Assembly: GCF_022385335.1 (NCBI RefSeq)
Contig: NZ_CP092431.1
Span: forward strand, 372,001-436,000
From: Streptomyces deccanensis
Lineage (GTDB): Bacteria > Actinomycetota > Actinomycetes > Streptomycetales > Streptomycetaceae
DNA length: 64,000 nucleotides
Reading direction: 5' to 3'
Numbering within the stretch: the first letter of the stretch is position 1; each line of letters opens with the position of its first letter. Below, one piece after another: positions 8,580 through 18,500 of the stretch. The translations under genes and the position numbers were made by a program. The notes beneath the pieces were generated by a model that was not told the origin of the DNA, made no database searches, and was given only the letters and a program-made list of their open reading frames with translations.

Positions 8580-9384
8580 GCTCGCCGCGATCCCGGCGGC
8601 GGAGCCCGTGGCGGACGCCGGAACCGTCCGCCTCGACCGTGTCACCCACCGGTACGGCCGGGGCGGCGAGGCCGTCACCGCTGTCGGGCCGGTGGATCTG
8701 TCCGTCCCGGCCGGGGAGTTCCTGGTCCTGGTGGGTGCCTCCGGGTGTGGCAAGAGCACGTTGCTGCGGCTGATCGGTGGGTTCGAGCAGCCGACGCTCG
8801 GTTCGGTGCGGGTCTCCGGCGGCGAGCCGCACCCCGGTCGGACGGCCGGCGTGGTGTTCCAGACACCACGGCTGTTCCCGTGGCGGACCGTACGGGGCAA
8901 CCTCGACCTGGCGCTGCGGTACGCGGGGGTGGACCGTGCCCGGTGGCCGAAGCGGCGGGCGGAGCTGCTGGCCCGGGTCGGCCTGGAGGGCACCGAGCGG
9001 CGGCGGGTCTGGGAGATCTCGGGCGGCCAGCAGCAACGTGTCGCCATCGCCCGGGCGTTGGCCGCCGAGAACCCCCTCCTGCTGCTCGACGAACCGTTCG
9101 CGGCGCTGGACGCGTTGACCCGGGAGCGGCTGCAGGAGGACGTCCGTCGGGTGACCGACCACACCGGGCGGACCACGGTGTTCGTCACGCACTCGGCCGA
9201 CGAGGCGGTGTTCCTCGGCACCCGCATCGTGGTGCTGACCAGGAGCCCGGGGACCGTGGCCCTGGATCTGCCGATCACCCTGCCGCGCGGCGACGTCGAC
9301 GCCGAGGAACTGCGCGGTTCGCGCGAGTTCGCCGAGCTGCGCGCCCAGGTCGCGCACGCCGTCAAGGCCGCCGCCGCGGCCTGA
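8566..9384 (+). CDS. Sulfonate/taurine-type ABC transporter ATP-binding protein (SsuB/TauB family)
   Basis: A 272-residue ATPase that powers the permease encoded two genes upstream. Walker A is GASGCGKST (57-65), the ABC signature SGGQQQR (152-158), Walker B LLLLDEP (171-177) and the switch histidine lies in THSADEA. The Q-loop (VVFQTPRLFPWRTV) is typical of the SsuB/TauB group. Start 8566 lies within the end of the binding-protein gene (14-nt overlap) behind AAGGGG, suggesting translational coupling. Confidence 0.93.
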   Translation: MSSSELAAIPAAEPVADAGTVRLDRVTHRYGRGGEAVTAVGPVDLSVPAGEFLVLVGASGCGKSTLLRLIGGFEQPTLGSVRVSGGEPHPGRTAGVVFQTPRLFPWRTVRGNLDLALRYAGVDRARWPKRRAELLARVGLEGTERRRVWEISGGQQQRVAIARALAAENPLLLLDEPFAALDALTRERLQEDVRRVTDHTGRTTVFVTHSADEAVFLGTRIVVLTRSPGTVALDLPITLPRGDVDAEELRGSREFAELRAQVAHAVKAAAAA

Positions 9385-9411
9385 TCACCGTACTCACGAA
9401 AGGACATCCCG

Positions 9412-10296
9412 GTGAGCATCCTGCATGAACGGACCTCCGTGGCCCGTATCCCCGTCATCCCGCTCGGCCCGCACTTCGGTGGGGAGATCCATGGCGTCGA
9501 CCTCGCCCGCCTCCGCGACGACGACGTGCTCGCCCTGCGCGAGGCACTCGTGGCCCACAAGGTGCTGTTCGTCCGTGGCCAGCACGGTCTCGACGACGCC
9601 GCGCAGATCGAGTTCGGCAGACGACTGGGCGAGGTCACCGTCGGGCATCCGGTGCACGACTCCGGTGACGTGGCGCCCGAGGTGTACTCGCTCGACAGCC
9701 AGGACAACGGCTTCGCCGACGTGTGGCACACGGACGTGACGTTCGTACAGCGGCCGCCCGCGATCTCCGTGCTGCGAGCCGTGGTGCTGCCGCCCCACGG
9801 CGGTGACACCAACTGGGCCGACAGCCAGCTCGCCTACGAGTCACTGTCGCCGGGACTGCGGGCGTACGTGGACACGTTGACCGCCGTCCACGACGGCACC
9901 CGGGAGTTCGGCTACTACCTGGCGCAGCGGCGGCAGGGCCGGGGCAACCTGTGGGAGGGCGAGGTGTTCACCGCGCTGACCCCGGTCGAGCACCCGGTGG
10001 TGCGGGTGCACCCCGAGAGCGGCCGCAAGGGGCTGTTCGTGAACCCCGGCTTCACCTCGCACATCGTGGGTGTCTCGGAGCACGAGAGCCGGGGCGTCCT
10101 CGACATCCTCTACGCCCATCTCACCAAGCCCGAACATGTCGTGCGGCACCGCTGGCAGCCGGGCGACGTCGCCCTGTGGGACAACCGCAGCACGGCCCAC
10201 TACGCCAATCGCGACTACGGCGACCGGCACCGGGTCATGCACCGCATCACGCTGCGCGGCGACACACCCGTCGGCCCCGCGACCGCGCCGCGCTGA
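9412..10296 (+). CDS. TauD/AtsK-like Fe(II)/2-oxoglutarate-dependent dioxygenase
   Basis: A 294-residue enzyme of the TauD family, which hydroxylates the carbon next to a sulfonate or sulfate ester so that sulfite or sulfate leaves. The iron triad is His106 and Asp108 in WHTDVTF and the distal His263 in STAHYANRDYG; Arg274 nearby is placed to bind 2-oxoglutarate. GTG start at 9412 with GAAAGGA at 9398-9404. Its position after the ABC transporter suggests a cytoplasmic sulfur-scavenging route: import, oxidative desulfonation, cysteine synthesis. Taurine versus alkylsulfate specificity cannot be decided. Confidence 0.92.
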   Translation: MSILHERTSVARIPVIPLGPHFGGEIHGVDLARLRDDDVLALREALVAHKVLFVRGQHGLDDAAQIEFGRRLGEVTVGHPVHDSGDVAPEVYSLDSQDNGFADVWHTDVTFVQRPPAISVLRAVVLPPHGGDTNWADSQLAYESLSPGLRAYVDTLTAVHDGTREFGYYLAQRRQGRGNLWEGEVFTALTPVEHPVVRVHPESGRKGLFVNPGFTSHIVGVSEHESRGVLDILYAHLTKPEHVVRHRWQPGDVALWDNRSTAHYANRDYGDRHRVMHRITLRGDTPVGPATAPR

Positions 10297-10324
10297 CCGA
10301 CGTCGACACCGGTCTCCGGTTACC

Positions 10325-10401
10325 GACCCACGGCCCACGACCCACGACCCACGACCCACGGCCCACGACCCACGGCCCACGGCCCACGACCCACGACCCA
10401 C
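10325..10401. repeat. Heptanucleotide tandem repeat, units GACCCAC / GGCCCAC
   Basis: Eleven 7-bp units in a row, each either GACCCAC or GGCCCAC (one A/G position varies), in the spacer between the dioxygenase and the DUF1684 gene. In another phase the unit reads ACGACCC or ACGGCCC, close to the ACGACCG repeat at 7411-7464. Confidence 0.9.
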
Positions 10402-10447
10402 GGCCACTGAACACCGACCACCGACCACCGAGGACGAGGGAGCACAT

Positions 10448-11272
10448 ATGTCTGTTCAGGACACCACCGAGGATCTGGCCGCTTTCACCCGCGACTGGCA
10501 GGAGTGGCACACCGGGCAGGAGGAACGGCTCGCCGACCCGCACGGCTTCCTCGCCGTCACCGGACTGCACTGGCTCGGCGAGGAGCCGCAGCGCTTCCCG
10601 GACGCGCCGGGCGCCTGGTCGACCGGCGCCGACGGGGTCGTCGTACTGCTCGACGAGGGGGAGGAACTGGTCGTGGACGGAGTCCCCGTCCACGGCGAGC
10701 ACCGTTTCGGGGTGCTCCCGGAGCGCGGCGGGGTGGAGGCGGTCTGGGGCGAGGCCGTGATCGAGGTGGCCAAGCGCGGCGGACACGACATCGTCCGCCC
10801 ACGGCATCCGGACGCGCCGCTGCGGACCGCGTACACCGGCACCCCCGCCTACGCCCCACACCCCCGCTGGGTGGTGACCGGCCGTTACACGGCCTTCGAC
10901 GAGCCCCGGCCGACGACCGTGGGTGCGGCGGTGGAGGGCCTTGAGCATGTGTACGACGCGCCGGGCCGGGTCGCGTTCGAACTGGACGGGCGTCCCCTCA
11001 CGTTGACCGCGTTCCCCGGACACGGACCGGGCGGTCTACTGGTGCTGTTCACCGACGCGACGTCCGGGGTCACCACCTACGCGGCCAACCGGTCCCTGGC
11101 CCTCGCCCCACCCGCCGCCGACGGCACCGTCGTCCTGGACTTCAACCGGGCGACGAACCTGCCGTGCGCGTACACCGACCTGGCCACCTGCCCGCTGCCG
11201 CCGGCCGAGAACCGGCTGCCCGTGGCGATCGAGGCCGGGGAGAAGATCCCTCGCGAGCGGGGCGGTTCCTGA
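10448..11272 (+). CDS. DUF1684 domain-containing protein
   Basis: A 274-residue soluble protein with the DUF1684 pattern: an N-terminal TRDWQEWHTGQEERLADPHGFLAVTGLHWL block, a central RYTAFDEPRP segment and a C-terminal DFNRATNLPCAYTDLATCPLPPAENRLPVAIEAGEK block, which is the most conserved part of the family. No enzymatic function is established. Start at 10448 has GAGGGAG at 10435-10441. It is the last gene of the organosulfur operon; its presence there suggests a role linked to that substrate, but DUF1684 genes occur in many contexts. Confidence 0.88.
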   Translation: MSVQDTTEDLAAFTRDWQEWHTGQEERLADPHGFLAVTGLHWLGEEPQRFPDAPGAWSTGADGVVVLLDEGEELVVDGVPVHGEHRFGVLPERGGVEAVWGEAVIEVAKRGGHDIVRPRHPDAPLRTAYTGTPAYAPHPRWVVTGRYTAFDEPRPTTVGAAVEGLEHVYDAPGRVAFELDGRPLTLTAFPGHGPGGLLVLFTDATSGVTTYAANRSLALAPPAADGTVVLDFNRATNLPCAYTDLATCPLPPAENRLPVAIEAGEKIPRERGGS

Positions 11273-11407
11273 GTGCCGTCGGTCGGCTCTCGCGGATTAT
11301 CGGGCGCCTGGAGTGAGCGGCACCGGGAATGTGCCTACCGCCGACGTTTCGCGGATCGATGAGTAACATCCGCACACAGCACGTTCGTTGTCGGGAAGGG
11401 AACCGCC

Positions 11408-12238
11408 ATGACCGAGACTCCGTCAGAGTCGACCGACCTCAAGACGCAGTACACCGCCCAGGTCGCCGCCGACCTCGAGCGCAACGCCAAGGAACAGGAG
11501 CGGCTCATCGGGGAGATCGACGCTCTGCAGGAGCAACTCCTCAGTCTGCGGCAGGACCACGCCGTGCTGGTGAACATGCAGCAGGCTCTGGGCGCAGCGG
11601 CATCCGTGGCCGCGCCCGTGGCCGAGGAGGTCGCGACGCCCTCCGTGCCCCGGCAGAAGACCGCCTCCACCCCGGGAGCCGGCAAGCGCACCCGGGCGAA
11701 GAAGGCCGAGCCCCCGCAGGACGGCAAGCGGACGAGGAAGTCGACCGCCACGAAGCCCACCACCGCCAAGACGGCGACCGCGACCACGGCCACGAAGACC
11801 GCGACCGCCAAGGCCCCGACGGACGCGAAGGCCACGACCACCAAGGGCGGGACCGCCAAGGCCACGACCGCCAAGTCCGGAGAAGGCAAGGCCACGACCG
11901 CCAAGACGGCCGCCACCAAGACGGCGGCCAAGTCGGCGGCCACCAAGAGCGCGGCCGCCGAGAAGGCTCAGCCCACCCTCGTCGAGCTCATCCGCCGGCA
12001 CCTCACCGAGCAGAGCGAACCACGCTCCGCGGCCGAGGTGGCCACCGCGCTCACCCAGGCCCACCCGGACCGCCGCATCCAGACCAACGTCGTGCGCACC
12101 ACCCTCGAAGGGCTCGTGGCCAAGAGCAACGCCCAGCGGGTCAAGCAGGGATCCTCCGTGTACTACACGGGCCCCGACGCGCCGGAGCCGACCGTCCCGC
12201 CTCAGTCCTCCTCCGAGCCCGCGCAGGCGACCGACTGA
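11408..12238 (+). CDS. Lys/Ala/Thr-rich coiled-coil protein with winged-helix-like C-terminus
   Basis: A 276-residue protein in three parts. Residues about 10-65 form a Glu/Gln/Leu-rich coiled coil. Residues about 85-190 are a low-complexity basic region rich in TAKTA, KTATA and TKSAA units, like the lysine-rich tails of streptomycete histone-like proteins. Residues about 192-258 (TLVELIRRHLTEQSEPRSAAEV onward, ending SSVYYTG) look like a small winged helix: helix, helix, wing. GTG is not used; ATG 11408 follows GAAGGG. Presumed DNA- or nucleoid-associated; no experimental function is known to me. It is monocistronic and ends toward a bidirectional terminator. Confidence 0.8.
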   Translation: MTETPSESTDLKTQYTAQVAADLERNAKEQERLIGEIDALQEQLLSLRQDHAVLVNMQQALGAAASVAAPVAEEVATPSVPRQKTASTPGAGKRTRAKKAEPPQDGKRTRKSTATKPTTAKTATATTATKTATAKAPTDAKATTTKGGTAKATTAKSGEGKATTAKTAATKTAAKSAATKSAAAEKAQPTLVELIRRHLTEQSEPRSAAEVATALTQAHPDRRIQTNVVRTTLEGLVAKSNAQRVKQGSSVYYTGPDAPEPTVPPQSSSEPAQATD

Positions 12239-12397
12239 GGCGGGGCGGGCCCCTCTCCCCGAGGTTCCTCGGAGCCCGTCTCCACCGCTCGGGCCTCCCG
12301 CCGACGAGTGATTCGCTCGCCCGTCAGTTGACGCGGGCGATCTTCCAGACTTGGTCGGACCGCTCCCGCGTCGGTCCGGACGCGGCGGTGGATCGTC

Positions 12398-12434
12398 GGA
12401 GGCCCGGCACCGTGGAGCGTGGTGCCGGGCCTCC
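12398..12434. terminator. Bidirectional terminator hairpin
   Basis: A perfect 14-bp inverted repeat, GGAGGCCCGGCACC (12398-12411) and its complement (12421-12434), with a 9-nt loop. It lies between two convergent genes (11408-12238 and 12448-15495), immediately after the stop of the rhamnosidase. Confidence 0.85.
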
Positions 12435-12447
12435 TGTCCTCCGCCCC

Positions 12448-15400
12448 TCAGCGCAGGTCTGTGGTGAGCCGGTAGCGGCCCGACGGCAGGCGGTACGAGG
12501 ACACGCCGTCCGCGTGGCCGAGGAACCGCACCCCGTCCACGCGCGCCAGCGGGGTGCGACCCTCGCGGACGGCGTCCGCCGAGGCGGCCGGGAGACGCAG
12601 GGTGGCCTCGCTGTTCGCGGGCACGACCGCCTCGTACGCCAGGGTGCGGCCCCCGTCCTCGACCTCCCAGCCACTGCGGATCTCGCCGTACGGCGACTCG
12701 TACGCGCCCGAGACGCGGGTGATCCGCCCGGTGGGGTCGGGATGGGGTCGCAGGAGGAAACGCCGGAAGCCGGGGCCTTCCGGGTCGGGGGCGATGCCGG
12801 CCATGTAGGCGTACATCCACTCCATGATCGCGCCGTAGGCGTAGTGGTTGAAGGAGTTCATCCCGACCGGGCCGAAGCCGGCCTCCTCGGAGTAGGAGTT
12901 CCAGCGCTCCCAGACCGTGGTGGCGCCGTTCCGCACCGAGAACAGCCAGGACGGCAGCGCGTCCTGGTACAGCAGCGCGTACGCCAGGTCGGCGCGGCCC
13001 TCGTCGGTGAGGACGGGGGCGAGGACGTTGACGCCGAGGAAGCCGACGGAGAGCGTGTTCTCGGCATGGTGGACGCGGACGCTGTCCGGGTGCGCCTTCT
13101 TGTAGGCGGCGTCGTTGCCGATGTTGTCCGCCAAGTGACCGACGAGCGCTCGGCGTTGGGCCTCGGTCTCGTAGAAGCCGAGCTTGAGGATCCACAGTAG
13201 CGCGCTCTGGCTGTTGTCCTCGGTCCTCTCGTCCGGGTCGGAGCCGGGTTCGATCGGGGAGGCCTTGCCCAGCCCTGACCTCACGGTGACGCGATCGCCG
13301 TCGGTGCTCAGGTACTTGGCGACGAACGCCCGCTTGATGTTCCCGAAGAGCCGCTCGTACTCCTCGGCCTCCGCCGCCCTGCCGGTCGCGCGGGCCATCC
13401 TCGCCATCAACTGGGTGGAGTAGCCGTAGTAGACGTCGCTCATCAGCTGCGTGCTGGTCTTCTGCGGGGCGAGCCAGTCGCCGGTGAGGGAACCCTGGCC
13501 GGCGTAGGTGTCGCCGGTCTGCTGCCGGATCCAGTCCAGGTAGCGCGTCATCGAGGGCCAGTTGCGCTCCACGACGGTGGTGTCGCCGGTCATCTGCCAC
13601 ACGGTCCATGGCAGGACGACCCCGCAGTCCGCCCAACCGCTGCCGCCGCCGGGGAAGTTGTACCGTCCGCCGGGGGCTACGCCGGTGTACTGCGCCCGGT
13701 CCGCGCCGTAGATGGCCTGGGAGTCGACGACGGTGTCCTGGAAGTGGCTGAGGAAGACACTCGCGTCGGCGTTGTAGAGGCCGGTGGTGGCGAAGACCTG
13801 GGTGTCGCCGGTCCAGCCGAGGCGTTCGTCGCGCTGCGGGCAGTCGGTGGGCACCCAGAAGTAGTTGCCGCGCTGTCCCCAACGGACGTTGCTCACCAGC
13901 TGGTTGACATCCGGATCGTTCGTCGTGACGGTCCCGGTCTCGCGGAGGGCGGAGGTGGCGACCTTGCCCGTCAGCCCGGTGATGGTGACGGTCTCCGACG
14001 CCGTCACGGACACGTAGCGGAAGCCGTAGAAGGTCAGCGTGTCCTGATGGGTCTCGCCCTCCGGGTCGCCCTTGAGGATGTAGGTGCTGGTGGCTTCGGC
14101 ACTGCGGAGGTTGGCCCGGTAGAGCGAGCCCTCGGGGCCGTCCGCGCCGGCGCTGTCGTCGTTGAGCATCTCGCCGAACCGGAACTCGACCCGGGCACCG
14201 GCCGGTCCGCGCACCCCGTAGCGGGCCACGCCGACCATGTTCTGGCCGAGGTCGTAGACGGCGGTCTCACCGGCGGAGAGGGTGACCTCGGCGCCGGCCG
14301 CCCGCGCGGGGTCGGTCACCGTGCGGTCCGGGTCCACGACGACGCGCCCCCGGCCGCCCGGACTGACGTCCTCGCCGGTCACTCCGGTGGCGACGGTCAC
14401 GGACCGCGGTCGCTGGTCCCAGCGGTCGACGAAGCGCGCGCTCTCCCCGGGGTAGGCCATCAGCCGCACGTCCGGGTACCTGTCCTCGAAGGCGACGCGT
14501 TCCACGTCCGCCCACGTGCTGTCGTCGAATCCGGGCGCGGTCCAGCCCGTCAGCTCGCGGCGGGCGTCGTAGGTCTGGCCGTCGTAGATGTCGTCGGCCC
14601 GGTGGGGTCCGGTGTCGGTGGCCCGCCAGCCGTCGTCCGGGCGGGTGACGACGGTCTGCGTCGTGCCGTCGGTGTACTCGACCAGCAGCTTCGCCTTCAC
14701 GGTGAGGGCATTGCCGTCCTCGGAGTAGTACGTGCTGCCGTCGGAGACCCGGCCGTTGTACCAGCCGTTGCCCAGGACGACCGCGAGCGTGACGTCGGAC
14801 GCGTGGCGCAGGTGGCGGGTGACGTCGTAGGTCAGGTAGTCGACGCGGGTGTCGTAGTTCGTCCAGCCCGGCGGCAGGAGTTCGAGGGTGGGGGCGCCGT
14901 CGTGGTCGACGGTCACCCGCTCCCCGTTGACGTGGGCCTCGTAGACGCCGAGGGCCGAGAGGTACAGCCGCGCCTCGCGCACCCGTCGGTCTCCGCCGAA
15001 GTGGAGGGGTGCCTCCTTGCGGAGCATGGGCGCGCCGGGCGAGCCGGGGGTCTTCCCCCGCATCCCGATCCACTGCGCGCCGTCCCACCCTGTCACGCCG
15101 TCGGTGCTCATCAGGCCGGTCTCGAACACGGAGGTCTCGCTGCCCGCCCGGCGGCCCTCGGCGTCCCAGACGGCGACGGACCAGTGGTAGCGGGTCGAGG
15201 GCCGCAGCGGCTCGCCCGCGTAGGGGACGGCGACGGAGTCGGCGGATGGGACCTGTCCGCTGTTCCAGACGTCGGCGTGGCCGGCGGTCAGCCGGTCCGC
15301 GGAACTGGCGACGAGGATCTGGTACGCCCCCTGCCGCCAACCCCGGGTGTCGGACCGCGTGTGCCACCCGAAGCGCGGGTGGTCGGCGTCCACACCGAGG

Positions 15401-15495
15401 GGTGCGGTGCGGTGTTCCACGGTGAGTCCCCGTACGGGGCCCTCCTGCGGGCGGGCGGGGGACGCTTCCTCCGCAGCGCTCGTTCCTTCGGCCAT
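12448..15495 (-). CDS. Alpha-L-rhamnosidase, GH78 (predicted intracellular)
   Basis: A 1015-residue GH78 enzyme that releases terminal alpha-L-rhamnose by inversion. N-terminal beta-sandwich domains are followed by an (alpha/alpha)6 barrel. The family motif DCPQRDERLGWTGD spans 551-564, so Glu557 is the predicted general acid; the general base is predicted as Glu863 in VWERWN, followed by SFNHYAYG. No signal peptide is visible. Start 15495 is preferred over 15516 because AGGAG sits 8 nt upstream. It lies 52 nt downstream of the secreted GH78 gene, in the same transcription unit, which suggests that imported rhamno-oligosaccharides are trimmed inside the cell. Confidence 0.93.
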   Translation of the reverse strand: MAEGTSAAEEASPARPQEGPVRGLTVEHRTAPLGVDADHPRFGWHTRSDTRGWRQGAYQILVASSADRLTAGHADVWNSGQVPSADSVAVPYAGEPLRPSTRYHWSVAVWDAEGRRAGSETSVFETGLMSTDGVTGWDGAQWIGMRGKTPGSPGAPMLRKEAPLHFGGDRRVREARLYLSALGVYEAHVNGERVTVDHDGAPTLELLPPGWTNYDTRVDYLTYDVTRHLRHASDVTLAVVLGNGWYNGRVSDGSTYYSEDGNALTVKAKLLVEYTDGTTQTVVTRPDDGWRATDTGPHRADDIYDGQTYDARRELTGWTAPGFDDSTWADVERVAFEDRYPDVRLMAYPGESARFVDRWDQRPRSVTVATGVTGEDVSPGGRGRVVVDPDRTVTDPARAAGAEVTLSAGETAVYDLGQNMVGVARYGVRGPAGARVEFRFGEMLNDDSAGADGPEGSLYRANLRSAEATSTYILKGDPEGETHQDTLTFYGFRYVSVTASETVTITGLTGKVATSALRETGTVTTNDPDVNQLVSNVRWGQRGNYFWVPTDCPQRDERLGWTGDTQVFATTGLYNADASVFLSHFQDTVVDSQAIYGADRAQYTGVAPGGRYNFPGGGSGWADCGVVLPWTVWQMTGDTTVVERNWPSMTRYLDWIRQQTGDTYAGQGSLTGDWLAPQKTSTQLMSDVYYGYSTQLMARMARATGRAAEAEEYERLFGNIKRAFVAKYLSTDGDRVTVRSGLGKASPIEPGSDPDERTEDNSQSALLWILKLGFYETEAQRRALVGHLADNIGNDAAYKKAHPDSVRVHHAENTLSVGFLGVNVLAPVLTDEGRADLAYALLYQDALPSWLFSVRNGATTVWERWNSYSEEAGFGPVGMNSFNHYAYGAIMEWMYAYMAGIAPDPEGPGFRRFLLRPHPDPTGRITRVSGAYESPYGEIRSGWEVEDGGRTLAYEAVVPANSEATLRLPAASADAVREGRTPLARVDGVRFLGHADGVSSYRLPSGRYRLTTDLR

Positions 15496-15547
15496 GACAC
15501 TGGCTCCTATCGACATGGCACCGGCTGTTCGGTCTCTCGGGTTCTGG

Positions 15548-18500
15548 TCACAAGCGGGTGGTGAACGTGTGGCGTCCCGAGCCGACGACCCGGGCAGGGT
15601 GGTCCGGGGCGGGCAACCGGATCTCCGCCGTGGTGTTCGGCGGGAGCTCCACGTCGAGTCGGAAGCGTCCGTCCTCGCGGGTCCAACGGGCGGACACCAC
15701 GCCGTACGGGGTGCGATAGCTGCCCTCGGCGTGGGTGAGGTCGCCGACGGGGCGGGGGTCGATGACCAGTTCACGGTATCCGGCGCCGCCGGGCACCTGG
15801 CGGATGCCGACGACGCCGCTGTGGAACCACTCCTCGATCTGCAGCAGGATCATGTGGTTCTTGGAGGCGCCGATGTCCCAGTCTTCCGGAATGGTAGTCA
15901 GGCCCCGGGGGTTGGCGGTGGTGGGCGCCATGAAGTGGCCGTAGCTGGGGCGGGTGTCCTCCTGGAGGACCTCCCACAGGAGGTCGTCGTGACCGCCCTC
16001 GTGCAGGGCCCTGACCGTCGGGGCGAGCCCGATGGTGCCCCCGCTGAAGTGGGGTCCGCCGCCGAACGGGCGGTGGGCGTGGACCAGTTCGACGAGTGCC
16101 TGAAGGACCCTGCCGCGCTCGCCGTCGGGGACGAGGCCCTCGTCGAGCGCGAGTGCCTGCGCGGCCTGCGTGGCGCCGGCGGCGCCCCGGTCGCCCTCGG
16201 CGGTGTACCGGCCGAGCGCCGTGTTGTAGAAGGCGTCGTTGAACGCGTCCTTGATGTTGGCGGCGAGGTTGCGGTACTCGGCCGCGTCGGCGTCGCGCCC
16301 GATCAGGGCGGCCATCCGGGCCATGCGGTCGGCGACCTGGTGGTAGCCCCAGGTTCCGGTGATGCGGCCCGAGGTGTTCTCGTCGGCGATCCAGTCGGCG
16401 AGGGCCGCGTCCACGAGGTGGGCGTCGGCGCCGGTGCCCGCCTTCCTGGTGCGGATGTAGTTCAGGAACTCCTGCATCCGGGGGTAGTGGCGGCGCATCG
16501 TCTGGGTGTCGCCGTACGTCTCGTACGCCAGCCAGGGCACCAGGACGATGCCGTTGCCCCAGTTGATCTCGTCGCCGAACCGGCCGGTGTACCCCCAGTC
16601 GTACACGGGGGTCTTCAGCGCCACGTTGCCGATGTCGTCCCCGGCGCGGGACTGGCCCTCGACCAGGTGGCGTTGGGTGGTGCGCAGGTAGGCCGCGTAG
16701 CCGAAGGTGCGGTGCACGGCTCCGAAGGGCTGGACGTAGTCGGCGGGGTAGGAGAGCTTCTCCCGGCCGGGGCAGTCCGTGAAGGTGGACATGACGTTGC
16801 TCATGATCGAGTAACGGGACATGCGGTGGACGCGGTTGATCCGGTCGTCGGAGGTGCGCAGGGAGCCGGCGTCCGGGACGTCCGCGTGGATCTGCAGCCC
16901 GGTCACGGTGTCCAGGGTGGGGACGTAGTCCTCCGGCAGGCCGGTCACCTGGAGCCACTGCATGCCGAAGTAGTGGAACTGCGGATGCCAGCGTTCGCCC
17001 CGCTCATCGCCGTACGTGGTGTAGGTGGCAAACAGGTCGGTGCCGCGGGCGGGGCCGCCGCCCATGAGCGACGCCTGGTCGACGGTACCGTCGGCCTTCA
17101 GCGACTCGCCGGGGTACAGCTTGACCGTGGTCCCGGCCGGGAGCGGGCCGTCGAGGTCGAGCAGTGGCCAGCCGGCGAAGTTCTGTCCGAAGTCGAAGAC
17201 CCAGACGCCGGAACGCGCTTGGGTGACAGCGACCGGACGGATCCTGTCGACGATCCTGAGCGGCTCGGCGGACCGCCACACCAGTTCGGTGGTGAGGTTG
17301 GGCGGCGGTGCGATGCCCGCGTCGGTCCAGCCCATGCCCGTGCCGTCGCGCCGGCGTGCCGACGCGCCGAGGTCCGCGCCGGGCGCGGTCCAGTCGGGCT
17401 GTTCGCGGCGGGCGTCGTAGTCCGAGCCGGAGTACCAGTTGGCGGTGACGTTCGGGCCGAGCGCCGCCCGCCACGAGCGGTCGCTGACGACGGTCTCGAC
17501 GGTGCCGTCGGCCTTCGTGAGTTCCAGGCGGGCGATCAGCCGGGGCGGGACGGCGGCGCCCGCGCTCGGGTCGGTTCTCGCGAGGGGGTTGCCGGAGCCG
17601 ACGACGCCGGAGCCGCTGTCGTGCCCGGCGTCGAGACCGGGCTCGAAGGTGATGCCGGTGCCGTCGGCGCCCGCGGTGCCGATCGCGGTGATCGTCCGGG
17701 ACTCCAGCCGCTCGCCGCCGTCGCCGGTGTCGATGCTGACGGTGCCGCCGACGTGGAAGTTGGCGACGCTGCTCACCTTGACCGTGGTGGCGCCCCGCGC
17801 GACGGGCTCGACGAGGGTGCCGGCGCCCTTGGTCTGGCTCTGCCACCAGCTGTACGGGGCGGTGCGGCCGGTGGTGGGGTTGGTGACGGACCGGGTCACC
17901 AGGGCGGTGCCGTGGCCCAGTTCGACACCGAGGGTGTTGTCGCCGGTGCGGACGAGGCGCGTGACGTCGTACGTCCGGTACTCGGTGGAGAGCTGGTAGT
18001 TGGAGTTGCCGGGGGCGAGCACCTCGTCGGTGACGGGTTCGCCGTTGAGGTGGGCCACGTGCAGTCCGATGCCGGAGAGGTACAGCCTCGCCCGGACGAC
18101 CTTCCCTCCTCGCGGGCTCACCCGGAAGGCGCGCGCGAAGACGGGCAGGGGCTGGTCGAGGGTGCGGCCCGGGTACTCGATCCAGCGGGCGTCGCCCCAG
18201 TCGGAGCGCTTGAGGAGGCCCGTCTCCCAGGTGCCGGGCCGGCTCCACTGTGTCGCGTGGCCGTCGGTGCTCCAGACCCGCACCTGCCACACCACCCGCT
18301 CGCGGGAGGCGGGCGCGGGTCCGTGCCAGGCGATGTCGGTCTGGTCCGGGGAGCGGACCTTGCCGCTGTCCCAGAGCAGGCGGCCCCGGTCCAGGTCCTT
18401 CTCCGAGCGTGCCGCGCGGATGCGGTAGGCGGCTTGGGTCCAGCCGGCGTGGGCTCCGGTCACGCGCCAGCTCAGCCGGGGGGCGGGGTCGTCGACGCCG

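Noticed and set aside
7411..10401. CRISPR-like arrays
   Set aside because: The 7-bp units are contiguous with no spacers and no cas genes are present; they are simple tandem repeats.
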